The notes under the pieces were generated by a model, which was not told the DNA's origin, searched no databases, and saw nothing but the letters and a program-made list of their open reading frames with translations. DNA of 64,000 bases from Prorocentrum cordatum (taxonomy: Eukaryota > Sar > Dinophyceae > Prorocentrales > Prorocentraceae), in NCBI GenBank assembly GCA_963575745.1, contig CAUYUJ010020580.1:62202-126201 (forward strand), written 5' to 3'. Below, in pieces: positions 19,635 through 30,229 of the stretch. Within the stretch, counting starts at the first letter, position 1. Each line of letters begins with the position of its first letter. Both the position numbers and the translations under genes were made by a program.

Positions 19635-20136
19635 AAAATGTGGCCCAGGAATGGGAGTTCTGGGAAGTCGAAGAGCACGAAGTTGCCTACAGTTGGCTAC
19701 GGGCATTCAAAATGTGGCCCGGGAATGGAGTTCTGGGAACTCGAAGAGCACGAAGTGGCCTACAGTTGGCTCCGGGCATTCAAAATGTGGCCCGGGAATG
19801 GAGTTCTGGGAACTCGAAGAGCACGAAGTGGCCTACAGTTGGCTCCGGGCATCCAAAATGTGGCCCGGGAATGGAGTTCTGGGAACTCGAAGAGCACGAA
19901 GTGTGTGACTGTTGCATCCGGCCCTCCAAATGTGGCCCGGGAATGGAGTTCTGGGAACTCGAAGAGCACGAAGTGTGTGACTGTTGCATCCGGCCCTCCA
20001 GAATGTGGCCCGGGAATGGCGTTCTGGGATCTCGAAGAGCACGAAGTGTGTGACTGTTGCATCCGGTTATTCAGAATGAGCCTGGGAATGGAGTTCTGGG
20101 AAGTCGAAGAGCACGAAGTGTGTGACTGTTGGTGAA
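19635..20136 (+). repeat. 73-bp tandem array, seven units
   Basis: AAAATGTGGCCCGGGAATGG (with variants) starts units at about 19635, 19709, 19782, 19855, 19927, 20000 and 20072. The middle GAGCACGAAGT is constant. The unit end has two forms: CTACAGTTGGCTCCGGGCAT in the first units and GTGTGACTGTTGCATCCGGC in the later ones. Seventy-three is not a multiple of three, so the ORF across it reads different frames: a non-coding satellite. Confidence 0.9.
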
Positions 20137-20781
20137 AAACGAGTTCGGCACAGGCCCGCCCGGCAACTCCCAACACCTGCCCGGACCCCCCTGTGGAGTG
20201 ATCTGTGACCTCTTTTGACACTACTAGAAACCTATCAGTCTTCGCTGTTAGGTAAAGAAACATTGAGGAAGGATAACGAAGAACCTCAGTATAACGGCGA
20301 TGCCGGAAAAAAGGCAACAAGGAGTTATCGCTAAAGTGTCTGTTTGATTTTCCTGCCATTCCGTCTGCAGACCAAACTTCAAGGATCAAGGTGCATGGCG
20401 ATGCGCCAATGCAGTCTTGTTGATATATATATATATATACATACATACATACATACATACATACATACATACATACATACATACATACATGTGTTGTATA
20501 TGCATGTGCGCATTATACATACTTGCATGTGTATGTGCCGTATACAGAGATAGTATGTCAGTATGTGTGTTGACAGGTCCAGCATACACTTAGGTATAAT
20601 GGCGTTCTGACGTTGGACTGATGTTGGCACAGCTGCCCAAGAGGCATCCGACTCGACGGTGACAGGGCTCTATCAGCGCGTCCGCAGCCCGCAGCCGCCA
20701 GGACCTCCTTAGGAGAGATTGCGGGTTCGATTGCACCAGTGTCAGAGCCTCGAAGAAGCGTTCTTAGGGGAAGGGAAGCAC

Positions 20782-20783
<2 letters not shown>
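20137..20783. other. Spacer with (TA)n(CATA)n microsatellite
   Basis: (TA)n then (CATA)n occupies about 20422-20490. Otherwise unassigned. Confidence 0.6.
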
Positions 20784-20847
<64 letters not shown>

Positions 20848-20849
20848 CG
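20784..20849. repeat. (CAA)n tract
   Basis: Near-perfect CAA repeat of about 66 bases, which would code poly-Gln in one frame. No convincing gene surrounds it. Confidence 0.9.
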
Positions 20850-21861
20850 CATTAGGCATGTGTGGCGCCGCATGCAAGAACGACTCGAGTCACGAGCTCA
20901 GAGTGAGGGAGGGTTGGTGTGGTACATAACCGATAGACATGCCTACCGCCGCGTTGGGGTTGGGACGGCCCCTCAAGCACAGACGGGGAGCTCAGGGGAG
21001 AGTTAGGTAGCGCGAGGACGCGCCGGTGCGGCTACAAAGGCCCTTCCTTCCAGGAGCTGACGCAAAGCCTGCCCTAACGCGGCCTCCAACCTGCCAATAC
21101 CAAAGATGTAGCGCGGGGCGGCCTTGAAAAGGTGGACCGCCACAGCGATGTATTCATCCGCTCTCGATACAAGCTGCAGGCCATTATTTTCTGGAGCCCG
21201 ACTGGGATCCCTATACACGATCTCCGCACAGGACTAGCAAAGTGTGCGCGCAGGGGGGGCGGGACAAGTCGGCGTGATTGCCACAGACCAAACTCCGAAT
21301 ATCTCTGACATGAGGTTGCAGAGAAGTTTGCCGATTCGATGGAGGCTTGACAGGAGGACCACTCAGGCGAGCCGTTGCCCTGACCACTATTGGAGTATCA
21401 TCCACCCAATCAGGAGTGTGATAGCACCTGAGTTGCATAGCACAGCGCAGCACATCCGTTCAAGAACGCGTGTCCGACCGACTCTCTCTTCCGCTCCCTG
21501 CTTGGATAGGTCGCGTCAGAACGCAGGTCATGCCAGTTTCCGCCGAAGCCCGTCCGCATGACGTCGGCCGCAGATTTGCCCCAGAAGGAGCACTCTCGAC
21601 TCTCATGCCGAACCTGGTCCATCGTTGCCCCCACGCGGTTGTACTGCGGGCATCCCAGCGGACCAAGATTGGCTTAGAGCCGCAGGGCATCGCACGACGG
21701 GCCGCAGAGTCGCCCCGAAAGGAGCACTCTCTCGACGCTTGTGCGGACTGCACCGTCGTTGGCCCACTTTGGTCGATGCCCATGCTGCACAGGGTCCCCT
21801 GACCTCCGCCGATGTGATTCTCAATCCGCGCCCCAGCGGCCCCTTCCCCAGGGCCCGTGGC
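20850..21861. other. Unassigned spacer
   Basis: No recognisable gene. The word GGGCATCCCAGCGGACCA at about 21648 recurs at about 22158; each lies about 215-220 bases before a 119/120-bp TIR element. Confidence 0.4.
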
Positions 21862-21980
21862 ATCGCTCGGACGTGTGCATGTTTCCTTCGGCGAGGACCA
21901 TCGAGGAGCATCCTTGACCATTTGGCGGAGAAACCACGCACAAAACCTAAAAAAGCACAGGGAATGGACGTCCGAGCGAT
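21862..21980. mobile_element. 119-bp TIR element, copy 2
   Basis: Same 13-bp perfect TIR (ATCGCTCGGACGT) and same length as copy 1, again with GGC on both sides. The interior differs from copy 1 by scattered substitutions. Confidence 0.8.
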
Positions 21981-22331
21981 GGCGAGGGCCGGTTTTTCAC
22001 CCCGGACCAGTTTTGGATGGCCCCGGGGCCCAATCTTGGCCCTGGAGGCCGAAAGCAAAGAGACACACCCGGATCGACAAGAATCAGATCGTCGGAGTTA
22101 TGGGTCTGTTGCTGGCCCACCTCGGTTGCGCCGCGGGCATCCCCGCGGACTACAAGTGGGCATCCCAGCGGACCACGATCGGCCTAGAGCCTGCCCCGCA
22201 CACCTGGGCGGCGCGAGCACTCCGACCAGCGCCGCGGCGTGCTGCGAGGAAGCCCCGTGCAGTGGCGCCAACTGCCTCGGGCCGCTTTGGATCGTAGGCC
22301 CCGCCGCCGCTGGGGACTTGCAGGCACGCCC

Positions 22332-22360
22332 CCTCAGGAGCCGGGGGTCGGCTCCTGAGG
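22332..22360. other. 11-bp perfect hairpin
   Basis: CCTCAGGAGCC, a 7-base loop and GGCTCCTGAGG. No poly-T follows, so it is not an obvious terminator. Confidence 0.5.
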
Positions 22361-22377
22361 CCTTGGGCGCCCTTGGC

Positions 22378-22497
22378 ATCGCTCGGACGTGTGCCTTTTT
22401 CTTTCGGCCAGGACCATCGAGGAGCATCCTTGATCATTTGGCGAAGAAGCCACGCACGAAACCAGAAAAAAACACAGGGAATGGACGTCCGAGCGAT
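22378..22497. mobile_element. 120-bp TIR element, copy 3
   Basis: Same TIR and flanking GGC as copies 1 and 2, with one extra interior A in the A-run. Confidence 0.8.
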
Positions 22498-23460
22498 GGC
22501 GAGCGCCTGTGACCCCCCATGCCCCGCCTTCACGGGCGCCCGGCCCGACCGCCTCTCGGCTGCTGCTCGCTCCCTCCTCCCCGCGGGAGGAGTCGGAGGC
22601 CGATATCCACACGCAGGCCGGCCGAGTCGAGGAGAGCGGGCCGCCCTGCGGCGGCTCGCATGGCCCTCGTCCCGGGCCGCTCCCTTGCGAGAGGGCGCTG
22701 CACGAGAGGGGCAGCTGCCCGCTCCTCCCGGCATGGGGTGTCCTGCAGGAGGTGCGCCCCCAGGGGTCGGCATCATTCAACCACTCCCCATCCCCATCCC
22801 CCTGTCGAGACCTCCGCCAAAATTTCTCCCCAGTTGGGGATGCACCCAGGGCCACGCCGCTGGGGAGGGGGATCGGTCGAGCGACACTTCCGGGGAGTGC
22901 CCCACCAGCCGCGCCGATCCTGCGCAGAGGCGTCGGCCCTGGCACGCCTCGCTGCGGCCGCTCTGCCTCCTCCCCCCCCCAGGGGGAGGGGGAGGGGGAG
23001 GGGGAGGCCCCCTCCTTCCCCCAGCCCGCGGGGGCCTGCGCAGGGCGCGCTCCCGCGCACGCCCGCACCTCGCGCCTCCCGCTTGCTCTTGAGGGCCCCC
23101 CACGCGGTGTGGGGACCGCACCGTGTGGTGAGTCAGCGGGCATTCGAAGTGGCCGCACGGTCCTCGGGACTCGAGGGCCACTCTCCGAGGACGCCTCGGG
23201 CGATCGTGGCCTGCAGGGTCCCAAAACGGTGCTGTGACGGACCGCGTAGTGAGGTCTCTGGGTATTTCGAGGTCGCCGCACAGTCTGTCACCGAGCTATG
23301 CGGGGACCCCAGATCCCTCCCTCCCTGTATCTCATCTTCCCCGTCCCTTATCGTCTCCTCCACTCTACACTTACTTACCTATCACGCGCAGGATTAGGCC
23401 GAGCTGATTTGTATCGCGGGTTTTTACAATCTGATTACATTCGGAGATTCAACATTGTGT
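22498..23460. other. GC-rich spacer, no recognisable gene
   Basis: Frames of 240-315 codons exist in several registers on both strands because of GC richness; none shows a domain. GTGTGGTGAGTCAGCGGGCATTCG at about 23122 and GCGTAGTGAGGTCTCTGGGTATTTCG at about 23242 are a weak 120-base direct repeat. Confidence 0.4.
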
Positions 23461-23827
23461 TTTCCGCTGCAGCCTGGGCCTCATTTTCGGATCGGCGCTT
23501 TGCTCCCGTTGTTCAGAATGACGCTGTCGCTCCAGCGCGGGCCACTGCTCTGGATCCGAGTCCTTTTGTCTAGTGTTGGGCGGAGATCCAGCAGCTCGCT
23601 CTCATAGGGTCGAGCAGCTCACTGCACTCTGAGGCATCTAACGCCTTAGGAGCCTGCGATGGAGTCGTCCATAGCAGAATTTCTTGTGAGGTGGCTTGCT
23701 TGCGAGCGACTGCCAAGAGTTGTCGCCTTTTCTCATTTCCCCTCCTCCCGCTCCTTCCACTCCAGCTCCTGCTGCTGCTGTTGTTCATCCTCGCACTCCT
23801 CCTCCTCCTCCTCCTCCTTCTCCTCCT

Positions 23828-23858
<31 letters not shown>

Positions 23859-24190
23859 CTCCCCCTCCTCCTCCTCCTCCTCCTTCTCCTCCTCCTCCTC
23901 CTCCTTCCTCATCATCCTCCTCCTTCCTCATCATCCTCCTCCTGCTCATCCACCACCTCCTCATCCTTCTCCTCCTCCTCCTCCTCCTCCTCCTCCTCCT
24001 CCTTCTCCTCCTCCCCTCCGCCTCCTATGCACTCAGCCCCCATTCCCCAGTTACGCACAGCACGCTGGGGTCTTCTGAGAGTTCCGGGTCCGCTATGATA
24101 CGCGTTCGCGGCTAGAGAACAAACCAGCAGCGCAGTGGTATGGTACGGGACGTCAGGTATTGCGCGAGCGCACCTAGCTTGCCCCCCCTC
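23461..24190 (+). repeat. Dispersed repeat, copy A (diverged)
   Basis: GGGCCTCATTTTCGGATCGG and GCTCCAGCGCGGGCC at 23478-23550 match the first part of copies B and C, and the block CGCTATGATACGCGTTCGCGG to GCGCGAGCGCACCTAGCTTG at 24092-24182 matches their last part. Between lies a (CTC)n tract (23801-24017) where B and C have CAC or CA repeat. Confidence 0.65.
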
Positions 24191-24292
24191 TCCTCTCCCC
24201 TCTGTTCTCTCCCACCCTCTGCCTCCTAATTCCCTCCTCTCCTGTTCCCGTGTCTCTCATCCTCGCACCATCATCGCACCACCTTCAGCATC

Positions 24293-24300
24293 AGCAGCTG

Positions 24301-24362
<62 letters not shown>

Positions 24363-25974
24363 GAAGTAGCAGCATCATCATCAGCAGCAGCATCAGCAAA
24401 GCATCGGCATCAGCGTCGTCGTCATCATCATCATCGTCAGCATCAGCATCATCATCATCAGCGACAGCATCATCATTACCATTACCATCAGCAACATCAT
24501 CATCAGCATCATCATCGTCATCATCATCATCATCGTAATCATCATCGTCATCATCATCATAAGCAGCAGCATCATCATCATCAGCATCATCAACGTCAAC
24601 ATTATCATTATCATTACCATCATTACCATCATCATCGTTATCATCAGCAGCATCACTATCATGATCGTCATCATCGTCGTCTTCACCACCATGAGTATCA
24701 GCACCCGTAGAATTAACATCATCAGCAGCAGCAACATCATCATCGTAATCATCATGTGTCACCGTCATGGTTATCATAACCTTGATCAATACTTAACATT
24801 AGCATCATCATCATCATCAGCGTCATCGTCATGATCATGGTCATCATTATCCGCATCACATAATCATCAGCCGCATCATCATCATCATCAGTATCAGCAG
24901 CATCAGCATCAGCATCGTCATCATCATCATCGTAATCTTCATCACAAGCAGCAGCATCGTCATCAGCATCATCAACGTCAACATGATCATTATCATCACC
25001 ATCATTACCATCATCATCGTTATCATCAGCAGCATCATTATCATGATCGTCATCATCGTCGTCTTCACCACCATGAGTATCAGCACCCGTAGAATTAACA
25101 TCATCAGCAGCAGCAACATCATCATCGTAATCATCATCATCGTCACCATCATGGTTATCATAACCTTGATCAATACTTAACATTAGCATCATTAGCATCA
25201 TCATCATCGTCATCGTCATCATCATGGTCATCATTATCCGCATCGCATAATCATTAGCCGCATCATCATCAGTATCAGCATCATTACCGTCAGCATCAGC
25301 ATCAGCATCGTCATCATCAATATCTCACTAATCGTATCATTACCAGCGTCATCATCGTCATCGGGACCATCATCATTGATCATCATCATCATCATCATCG
25401 TAGTCATCGTCATCATCATGATCATCGTTATCCGCATCAAATCATCAGCAGCAGCATCGTCGTCATCATCGCCATCATCATCGTCATCATCATCATCGTC
25501 ATCATCATGATTACCAGTAGCCGCATCAGTATCATCATCACCTTCGCCATCATCAATAGCATCATCGTCATCATCATCATCGTCATCATTACCATAATCA
25601 GCATCATCAACATCATCATCAGTACCATCATCATCAGCATCGTCATCATCATTAGCAGCAGCATCACTATCATGATCGTCATCATCGTCGTCTTCATCAT
25701 CATGAGTATCATTACACGTAGCATTAGCATCATCATCAGTATCGTCATCCTCATCAGAAGAAACATCATCATTGTTATCAGCATTATCGTCATCATCATG
25801 AGAATCGGGAGAATAATATTAGCATTAGCATAATCATCATCAGCACCATCATCGTCATCATCATCATGATCATCACTATCCATATCACATCATCATCATC
25901 CACCGCATCATCAGCTGCACCATCATCATCAATATAATCATCACCATCCTCATCAGCATCATCATCATCATTAC

Positions 25975-26037
<63 letters not shown>

Positions 26038-26780
26038 TACCATCATCATCATTACCATCAGCATCAGCATCGTCATCATCATCATACTTATCACTACCCG
26101 TATCATCATCACCATCATCGTCATCATCATCGTCATCGTCATCATCATCGTCATCATTCATTGTCAGCATAGACATCGTCATCGTCATCGTCATCCGCAT
26201 GATCGTCGTTATCCGTATCGCATCATCATCAGCAGCATCGTCGTCATCATCGCCATCACCATCATCACCAGCATCGTCATCAGCATGATTACCAGTAGTC
26301 GTAGCATCAACATTATCATTATTGCCATCATCCGCAGCAGCATCATCATCGCCGGCGTCACCATCATCGTCACCATGATCATCAGTAGCATTATCATTAT
26401 CCGTATTGTCAACAGGATCACCATGAGCAGCATCGTCGTCATCGTCATCATTACCACCAGCATCATCAACAGCATCGGCATCATTATCGGCATTCTCATG
26501 ATCTCCATTGCCCGTACCATGGACATCGGCATCCTCATCGCCATCGTCCTCATCATCATGATTATCCTTAGCCGCAGCATCAGCATCAGCATCAGCAGCA
26601 GCAACATCCTCATTGCCATCGTCCGCATCAGCAGCAGCAGCAGCATCAGCATCAGCAGCATCAGCACCATCACCATCACCATCACCATCACCATCACCAT
26701 CATCATCATCATCATCACCATCATCATCAGCATCACCATCATCATCATCACCACCATCATCGGCATCGACACCATCACCG
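24293..26780. repeat. 2.5-kb (ATC)n tract with internal duplications
   Basis: Imperfect ATC/CAT repeat. Less repetitive islands, for example GCAGCATCACTATCATGATC, recur at 24647, 25029 and 25658, with about 230 bases around the first two nearly identical (382-base offset). Poly-Asp, poly-Met and poly-Ile frames on either strand are artefacts. Confidence 0.9.
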
Positions 26781-27034
26781 CCAGCGTGCGGAGGGCAGGG
26801 GCGAAGGGCGGGCGCCGGATCGAGCGGCCGCCAATGTGCGCCCCTTGAGCGGCAGCTGTTTGGCTGCGGACGGGGGCGCCGAGGGAGCTCTGCCGCCACT
26901 CGGCGGCAGCGCTCTCTGCACTGCTGGTGGGCGCGGCATCGTTCGGCGCTGTAGGCGGACCGTTGCGGCTCTAGCGAGTCGTCTGGTTTTCATCAGCGGA
27001 GCGAGGGAGCGGGGGGAGAATGGGAGGGAGGGAG
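26781..27034. other. GC-rich spacer
   Basis: Unique-looking sequence between two microsatellites; no gene recognised. Confidence 0.4.
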
Positions 27035-27400
27035 GGAGGGAAGGAGCGAGAGAGAGAGAGAGAAAGAGAACGATTGAGAGAGAGAGAGAGAGCCCGAGGG
27101 AGCGAGATAGAGCGAGAGACAGCGAGAGAGAGAGAGAGAGCGAGAAAGAGCGAGAGACAGCGAGAGAAAGAGAGAGATGATGAGGAGGAGAAGGAGGAGG
27201 AAGGAGAGTAAGGGGAAAAGGGGGAGGAGGAGAAGGAGGAGGAGGAAGGCGTCAGAATATATGGAGAGGTCGAGGAGGGATCTCAGCGGGTTCAGGAGGG
27301 GGGCGGGGAGGAGATGGGTGAGGAACAGGCGGAGGAGTGGGAGGAGGGAGGGAGGGGGAGGAGGGATGATGATGTGTGAAGTGGGGGGGAAGGGAGGGAT
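27035..27400. repeat. (GA)n and GAG-rich tract
   Basis: GAGAGAGCGAGA-type words to about 27178, then AGGAGG-rich purine sequence to about 27400. Confidence 0.8.
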
Positions 27401-27529
27401 GGAGGGAGGGGTACCGTCTGAAATAGTCACGCAGCTGATGCGCCTGGACCTTATCCTCATAGCATGGGTGCGCGCGCGGTCCTCAGACGAAGCGACTGCC
27501 TCGGTACCTGTCAGGGTTTTTCCTTGTGC

Positions 27530-27935
27530 CACGGCTGTCGTTTCCCTCCTCCTGCTACGTGCCGCTAGCCTGTGCTTGCCGTCGGTCGTCGCCTGAGCTC
27601 CGCCTTGATTGTTTGGATGTTGAGTTCGATGTGCCACGGTCAGCATTGCCGTCCTCCTGCTACGTGCCGCTAGCCAATGATTGCCGTCGGTCGTCGCTTG
27701 AGCTACACCGTAATTGTCGGAATTGTGAATTCGACGAGCCACGACCATCGTGGTTTTCCTCTTGCTCTGTGCCGCTAGCCGATGCTTGCCGTCGGTCGTC
27801 GCGTGGGAGTCGTCTTGATTGTTGGGATCGTGAGCTCGACAAGCCATTCGCCTTCTTTCTGCTACGTGCCGCTAGCCGATGCTTGCCATCAGTCTTCGCG
27901 CAAGATTCGTCTTGTGTGTTGGGATGGTGGGGGAT
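27530..27935 (+). repeat. ~105-bp tandem array, four units, open in both strands
   Basis: GTGCCGCTAGCC recurs at 27559, 27664, 27769 and 27866; TTGCCGTCGGTCGTCGC follows each of the first three. The 105-base period is 35 codons, and the frame 27526-28260 reads 35-residue repeats (SCYVPLA...CRRSS...LDC). The opposite strand (27847 to 27515) is also open with its own 35-residue repeat (TTDGKHRLAARSRR). Either could be a repeat protein, but openness on both strands is better explained by the repeat itself. Confidence 0.75.
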
Positions 27936-28380
27936 TCGTCATCAGACCGCTCTGGCGGAGCACTCGTCTGCGGATTGTGTTCGCTGGTCGGTGTGCACGC
28001 CTCGCGCCCTATGCGGTGGCCACAGCGTGCACGAAGTATGTCCGAACTATGCATCACAAGATTGCCGCACATCCTTACAATCGTTTGTTTCGCAATTGTG
28101 TGTGTGTGTGTGTTCGGTCATCACGTCCGGCATTACCGACAGCTCCAATGATATCCTTTTTTGCCGTTGCGTTTGGCGCTGCACGATTCCGTTGGTGATC
28201 CCATGTGTCACAGTGCAGCACGGTGCTCATCTAACATTGGCAGTTGCATTACTTCCCTAGGGGTGCCACGATGCCACGTCCCCCATGTGTTTCTTAGTGT
28301 TTCCCCCATCAGAGCTTGCCTCTGTAGGGGTCCTAGCGGATTCATATGGATGGGTGAGGTTTGACGCCGATTTCGCCCAG
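27936..28380. other. Unassigned spacer
   Basis: Includes a (GT)n stretch at about 28097-28112. The plus-strand frame from the preceding array continues to 28260 without recognisable domain. Confidence 0.35.
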
Positions 28381-28625
28381 GTGCCCGGGTGCCCAGGTGC
28401 CCAGGTGCCCGGTTGCCTTAAAGCCCTATAGCTTTATAGCCTTATAGCCCCATAGCCCTGTAGCCCTATAGCCCGAATAGCCCTACAGCCCTATAGCCTT
28501 ACAGCCCTAGAGCCGTATAGCCCTATAGCCCTATAGCCTTATAGCCCTATAGCCCTAGAGCCTTATAGCCCTATAGCCCTATAGCCCCAGAGCCTTATGG
28601 CCCTATAGTAATATAGCCCTATAGC
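28381..28625. repeat. GGTGCCC and TATAGCCC short tandem arrays
   Basis: GGTGCCC(A/G) repeats four to five times at 28378-28418, then about 25 units of TATAGCCC (with TTATAGCC and TAGAGCC variants) fill 28425-28625. The 8-base unit recalls, but is not, the plant-type telomere repeat CCCTAAA. Confidence 0.85.
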
Positions 28626-29049
28626 CCCAAAAAGGATTATGATTGGGGCTTTTCTCCGGTATCATATGTTTTCTCTAAAACGAATCATATCAATATGTGT
28701 TGCCTTATTTCTCTTCGTCGCATCAGTGTTCTTATTCGTCTCATTTGCTCAATTCGCTCACTGCCCACCCCATCCTTCGTCCGCGCGCACGCCTCGGGAC
28801 ATGATGTGTTGACTCCCTTCTTCCTGGCCCCCGCCCCTCTTCAGCGCATCCGATACTCCCCCCTTGTTCTGCCTAATTTCAACCCGCTGGCAGTCAGGCC
28901 GGGGTGCATGTATGCGCCAATTGCTGCGTCGCCTGCTTGGCAGCCCCCCAGCAGGGGGCGGCTCGCCGCGGACCCTTGTGTCTCACCAGTGGCGGACTGG
29001 ACGCTGGAAGGATGGTGAGGGTCATGATGTCCCAGCCTACTTGGGCCTG
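28626..29049. other. Unassigned spacer
   Basis: A/T-richer than its surroundings up to about 28760; no gene seen. Confidence 0.35.
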
Positions 29050-29224
29050 AATCGCCAGAAGGAGCTTCGAACACCGAGGAAGCACCGGAACTGGAGGGTC
29101 TTCACGTGTCGGGCTCTGGGGGGCGGTATTCGTTCGACACTTCGCCAGGGTGTCGGGCAGACACTGTTTCGATACCTTTCCGGGTGCTCGAAAGGAGTCT
29201 TGGGAGGTGGCCCGTAAGTACGAT
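29050..29224. mobile_element. Diverged relative of the 16.62-16.76 kb TIR element
   Basis: CCAGAAGGAGCTTCGAACACC at the left and GGGTGCTCGAAAGGAG at the right; interior ATTCGTTCGACACTTC and GACACTGTTTCGA. The order of blocks and the following CGTAAGTACGAT agree with 16624-16790. Confidence 0.5.
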
Positions 29225-29304
29225 GCGAACAGCATCAGGTGATGATGGCCCTGTTTTGCACCACCACCACCACCACCACAAGCTGGAGAGGGAAGGAGGT
29301 GGAG

Positions 29305-29860
29305 GATGAGGAGGAGAAGGAAGAGGAGGAGGAGGAGGAGGAGGAGGCCCCCCTCCCCCTCCTAGTTATGGCAGTGGTGGTAAAAAAGCAAGCCCACCAA
29401 GGCGAGGGGAAGAGGGGTCGGGGACGGCGCGGGCCGCACCGATGCGGAGGCGGGCCGCCGCGGGCTTCGAAGGCGGCGGGCGGCGGGTTGAGCGAGGGGC
29501 AGAGGGAGGCTGCGAGGAAGGGGGGCGTAGGAGGGAGGTGGAGGTAGACTGGGAGGAGGAGGATTGGGAGGAGGAGGATTGGGAGGAGGAGGAGGAGGAG
29601 GAGGAGGAGGAGGAGGAGGAGGAGGAGGAGGAGGAGGGGGATTGGGAGGAGGAGGAGGAGGAGGAGGAGGAGGAGGAGGAGGAGGGAGGAGGAGGAGGAG
29701 GAGGAGGAGGGAAGAGGAGGAGGGAGGGAGAGGAGGAGGAGGAGGAGGAGGAGGAGAGGAGGAGGATTGGGAGGAGGAGGGGGATTGGGAGGAGGAGGAG
29801 GAGGAGGAGGAGGAGGAGGAGGAAGAAGAGGAGGAGGAGGAGGAAGAGGAGGAGCAATAT
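29305..29860. repeat. (GAG)n tract with GATTGG interruptions
   Basis: Two GAG tracts (29305-29346, 29550-29860) separated by GC-rich mixed sequence. The second is punctuated by GGGATTGGGAGG words. A (CAC)n of 18 bases lies at 29261. Confidence 0.85.
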
Positions 29861-30229
29861 GGTAGCATCGGCAACAGGAAGAGAACGACAACGAGGGAAG
29901 CGCGAGTAAGGGCAAGGGTAGGAAGAACAGGTGCAGCAAGAGTGCAACCGCAAGGAAAAGACGCAGGAAAATTGAGAGGAGCAGGCTGTTACGGGCACGG
30001 CGAACGCAACAGTTGGAGGCACATGCACACAGACGAGGTTCGGGGGTCAAAGGGGGGCCCCTGCATAATAGTAATTTCGGAAACGTGATGAATGAGTGAT
30101 GAATGATGGTTGGATTTCCTTTGGCGGCTTCACATCTCGCAACGGGCATCTGCACTTGAAGCCCGCACATCGTCGCAGAAGCCTGGAGGGCGAGCGTCAC
30201 ACAGTGCATTCAAACATGGGCGCGACAGC
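29861..30229. other. No recognisable feature
   Basis: Mixed sequence between the GAG tract and the transposase relic. Confidence 0.35.

Noticed and set aside
18696-20135. 479-codon ORF ending in repeated GMEFWELEEHEV-type units
   Set aside because: The first half is CTC repeat and the second is a 73-bp array whose period is not a multiple of three, so successive units are read in different frames.
20620-20745. tRNA or tRNA-derived SINE suggested by GGTTCGATTGC near 20723
   Set aside because: The T-arm does not pair, the A-box-like word is about 97 bases upstream, and no acceptor stem is found.
22332-22360. Rho-independent-style terminator
   Set aside because: Good hairpin but no T-run, and the setting is eukaryotic.
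25796-26899. 367-codon Asp-rich minus-strand ORF (and similar poly-Met, poly-Ile, poly-His frames in 24.2-26.9 and 6.3-7.2 kb)
   Set aside because: They are the six readings of an ATC/GAT trinucleotide repeat. Open on both strands with single-residue composition and no unique domain.
27526-28260. Treating the 244-codon frame over the 105-bp array as a gene
   Set aside because: The opposite strand is equally open over the array, no start context or domain is visible, and the array is better described as a repeat. Kept as a finding only.
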